This document shows positions 61,977 to 64,000 of a stretch of DNA of 64,000 nt, piece by piece. The translations under genes and the position numbers were made by a program. The DNA comes from Cyanomargarita calcarea GSE-NOS-MK-12-04C (GTDB lineage Bacteria > Cyanobacteriota > Cyanobacteriia > Cyanobacteriales > Nostocaceae), in NCBI GenBank assembly GCA_019359595.1, contig JAHHGZ010000032.1, positions 37,568 to 101,567 of the forward strand. The letters are read 5' to 3'. Below the pieces are notes generated by a model. The model searched no databases and had not been told where the DNA came from. It was given only the letters and a program-made list of their open reading frames with translations. Position 1 is the stretch's first letter. Each line of letters begins with the position of its first letter.

Positions 61977-63269
61977 ATGAAAATTATCGCCTACACCTAC
62001 ACCGACCCTCTACTAGAACCCATTCCCGACGAAACAAACTGGGGATGGGAGATAGACCGAGTTTATCAAGATTTAGGCAAGCGATCGCAACTCAGGAATG
62101 TATTCAACGACTGCAAAACAAGGAGCGTTGATTATCTCGTCATCCGTCGTCTAGAAGAATTGGGGGATAGTCTAGAGGAAATCAATTCACGCCTAGAAGA
62201 ACTAGAAACAATGGGTGTAGCTGTCATCGCTACCGAACAACCTTATAGCTCGCAAGCTGCCAACCCCCGCGCCGAATTGTTCGCATTATTACAGCAAATC
62301 CAGCGCGAACAACGCAGCCGACGCATCCGCCAAGGGCACGCACGCAATCGTTTGGATGCCACTCCCCCACCGGGAAAAGCCCCCTACGGCTACCGTAAAG
62401 GTAAAGATAAATACATCATTGACCGCAGTACTTCCCCAGTAATAAAAGACTTTTTTGATAACTTCTTGCTCTACGGATCGCTACGAGGAGCAGTGCGTTA
62501 CTTGGCGAAAAAATACGCAAAGAAAATCTCTGTCACTACCGGACGGCGTTGGCTGAGGAATCCAGTTTATCGAGGTGACACCGCTTATCAAAATAGTGAA
62601 ATTATTTCCAATACTCATGCTGCCATTATAACCAGAGAAGAAGCGGCACAGATTGACCGAGTGTTGCTTTGTAACAACCGTTTGCCGACTCGAACCGCTA
62701 GCGCACCCCGTTCTCTGGCGGGTTTAGTTGTTTGTGGCGAGTGCCAATCGCATATGACGGTTACCCGCGTTACCATCCGCAAGCAAGATAAAGAGTATCT
62801 TTATTTACGTCCTATTAACTGTAGCAAAATACCCAAGTGTCGTGCCATTCCCTACCAGGAAGTATTATCCAATACGATTGAAACAATTTGCCGTGACTTA
62901 CCCTTAGCAGTGGCGGGAATGAATTTTCCTCAGTTGGATGCAATTAAGGCCAATTTGGGAGAAGCGATCGCCAGTCAAGAACAAATACTAATGCAACTAC
63001 CAAAATTAGTCGAAAATGGCATTTTAGATGCAGAAACTGCAAAACTAAGAGCATATAAACTGAGGACGGAAATATCGAAAACCAGTGCAAAACTAGCAAC
63101 TCTCCCCCCTGTGAATTTGGGTTCCGTTGCTCAAGCTGTTTCGATTCCCGAATTTTGGTTAGATTTGTCTGAATCAGAACGGCGATTTTATTTGCGAGAA
63201 TTTATCAGGCAAATTGAGATAATTCGTCAAAATCAAGATTGGGAATTACAAATTATTTTTATTTTTTGA
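61977..63269 (+). CDS. Large serine-recombinase-type protein lacking catalytic residues
   Basis: A 430-residue protein with the layout of a large serine recombinase: resolvase-like N-terminal domain (1-95), linker helix (QIQREQRSRRIRQGHARNR), recombinase domain (about 125-245, PPPGKAPYGYRKGKDK...RRWLRNPVYRGDT), a zinc ribbon with CGEC and CSKIPKC (about 252-290), and a C-terminal coiled region. The resolvase motif Y-x-R-x-S is replaced by Y-T-Y-T-D at 6-10, and the LDRLGR motif by LEELGD (about 60-65). So the nucleophile Ser and the three key Arg are absent. It probably binds DNA without cutting. It is unlike an ordinary decayed gene because the frame is intact. Confidence 0.85.
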   Translation: MKIIAYTYTDPLLEPIPDETNWGWEIDRVYQDLGKRSQLRNVFNDCKTRSVDYLVIRRLEELGDSLEEINSRLEELETMGVAVIATEQPYSSQAANPRAELFALLQQIQREQRSRRIRQGHARNRLDATPPPGKAPYGYRKGKDKYIIDRSTSPVIKDFFDNFLLYGSLRGAVRYLAKKYAKKISVTTGRRWLRNPVYRGDTAYQNSEIISNTHAAIITREEAAQIDRVLLCNNRLPTRTASAPRSLAGLVVCGECQSHMTVTRVTIRKQDKEYLYLRPINCSKIPKCRAIPYQEVLSNTIETICRDLPLAVAGMNFPQLDAIKANLGEAIASQEQILMQLPKLVENGILDAETAKLRAYKLRTEISKTSAKLATLPPVNLGSVAQAVSIPEFWLDLSESERRFYLREFIRQIEIIRQNQDWELQIIFIF

Positions 63270-63303
63270 TTGGCAAAGAGCATAGGCAAAATCAACAAAA
63301 CTC

Positions 63304-63846
63304 CTAATCTCCAATTAACTCCACCGCATCCCGTCCATCAAAATCCTGTAAGTAAACTTTCACAATCTCATCTTGAGATGTGGGCAGTTGCTTGCCGATA
63401 AAATCAGGATGAATCGGGACTTCACGATGACCCCTATCTACAAGTACCGCTAATCTAATCACAGAGGGTCTACCGTAGTCGTGGACTGCATTCAACGCAG
63501 CACGAATAGTCCGTCCTTTAAAAATAACATCATCCACTAGGACAACGGTTTTTCCTGTCAAATCAAAAGGAATGTTAGTTTTGGCTGGGGTTCGTAACCC
63601 AATTTGGTCAAGATCATCGCGATAAAATGTAATATCTAATGCTCCCACCTCTACAGATATACCTTCCAACGTCTCAATTTGACGTGCCAATAATTCGGCT
63701 AAAGGTACACCTCTAGTATAAATACCGAGTAGCACCAACTGTGACAAATTACGAGTTCTTTCTACAATTTGAGAAGCAAGACGGGTCACAGTACGGCGGA
63801 GTTCTTCAGGTGAGAGAATCTCAACCACTTTGGCAGAAAGATTCAT
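63304..63846 (-). CDS. pyrR: Bifunctional pyr operon regulator / uracil phosphoribosyltransferase
   Basis: PyrR-family protein of 180 residues. The PRPP-binding motif is [18 protein letters not shown] at about 99-116, and the loop [21 protein letters not shown] near 37 and [13 protein letters not shown] near 67 are typical. In other bacteria it binds pyrimidine mRNA leaders and has uracil phosphoribosyltransferase activity; here no pyr attenuator is in view. It is convergent with the recombinase and lies 50 bp from the end of an IS630 transposase. Confidence 0.94.
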   Translation of the reverse strand: MNLSAKVVEILSPEELRRTVTRLASQIVERTRNLSQLVLLGIYTRGVPLAELLARQIETLEGISVEVGALDITFYRDDLDQIGLRTPAKTNIPFDLTGKTVVLVDDVIFKGRTIRAALNAVHDYGRPSVIRLAVLVDRGHREVPIHPDFIGKQLPTSQDEIVKVYLQDFDGRDAVELIGD

Positions 63847-63881
63847 ATATCAATACCCTGAGTGATGAGTTCTACTATAGC

Positions 63882-63897
63882 AACCGCCAAGGCGGTT
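63882..63897. terminator. Hairpin at the IS630 end
   Basis: AACCGCC at 63882-63888 and GGCGGTT at 63891-63897 form a perfect 7-bp stem around AA, overlapping the transposase stop. It may be part of the IS terminal repeat and also stop transcription. Confidence 0.5.
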
Positions 63898-64000
63898 AAG
63901 ACGCGAAACGCAAGGCATCCTCAATGGCATCTCGTAAACAATCGAACTGATCAAGTTTTTTACGGATTCGACTTTTTAAGCAAGACCAGCATTGCTCAAT
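63896..64000 (-). mobile_element. C-terminus of an IS630-family transposase (cut by window end)
   Basis: Reading from the window edge, the last 34 codons (IEQCWSCLKSRIRKKL, then DQFDCLRDAIEDALRFAS, stop at 63896) match the closing part of IS630-type transposases, including the conserved Glu of the DDE/D triad region. The rest lies beyond 64000. The element's right end is probably near 63875-63882, where TATAGCAACCGCC follows a TA, the dinucleotide that IS630 elements duplicate. Confidence 0.8.

Noticed and set aside
61977..63269. Naming the recombinase xisF
   Set aside because: The architecture is similar, but the catalytic residues are missing and no excision element ends were found nearby.
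1..64000. tRNA, rRNA or riboswitch genes
   Set aside because: I looked for T-loop sequences and known leader patterns by eye and found none; a covariance-model scan would be needed to be sure.

Overview
The window looks like chromosome of a filamentous, probably heterocyst-forming (Nostocales-type) cyanobacterium. The signs are many GCGATCGC (HIP1) octamers, heptanucleotide tandem repeats between genes, a form IB rbcL-rbcX-rbcS operon, a Rubisco activase with a C-terminal small-subunit-like domain, zinc-ribbon Ser/Thr kinases with a shared exported domain, fasciclin proteins, a group 2 sigma-70 factor and a deoxyhypusine-synthase homologue. No heterocyst gene is visible, so the order is an inference.

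Layout. 1-6.3 kb: housekeeping genes (OmpA-domain protein, prmA, serA, panB, a seven-blade propeller protein). 6.3-15.5 kb: carbon-fixation region, with a long rbcL leader, rbcLXS and, 3.7 kb downstream, rca. Between rbcS and rca lie an SGNH hydrolase, two tandem MITE-like palindromic elements, a decapitated haemagglutinin-type exoprotein, a Uma2 protein and a frameshifted antitoxin. 15.7-20.9 kb: one co-directional block encoding a quaternary-amine-type ABC importer, an internally deleted phytochelatin synthase and gamma-glutamyltransferase. 20.9-23.6 kb: a decayed DUF3883 / DUF1156 methylase / DUF499 cluster, the type found in anti-phage islands, with one intact Uma2 gene inside. 23.6-33 kb: transporters (MscS channel, P-type ATPase, ABC exporter, OFA-type MFS) separated by gene debris. 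33-37 kb: uspA-type gene, pgk, and two broken toxin-antitoxin loci. 37-41 kb: two paralogous Ser/Thr kinases. 41-50 kb: CoA-ligase-like protein, two fasciclin genes, GST, HerA-like ATPase, sigma factor. 50-57 kb: L,D-transpeptidase, a three-gene exported-protein operon, cobO, and a deoxyhypusine-synthase-like gene. 57-64 kb: PAS/GAF adenylate cyclase, exostosin-like glycosyltransferase, VOC protein, a large serine recombinase lacking its catalytic residues, pyrR and the end of an IS630 transposase.

The main themes are CO2 fixation and its regulation, and heavy gene decay. At least three toxin-antitoxin loci are broken (Phd-like with frameshift, ParD with an early stop codon, VapC cut to 44 residues). 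A defence cluster is in ruins, and the phytochelatin synthase has lost two of its three catalytic residues cleanly in frame. The most unusual intact gene is the serine recombinase with all four canonical active-site positions replaced. No complete, clearly new system was proven. The best candidates for a second look are the recombinase, the exported-protein operon at 51.7-54.0 kb and the ABC importer / PCS / GGT operon. Family assignments were made by reading motifs without database searches.
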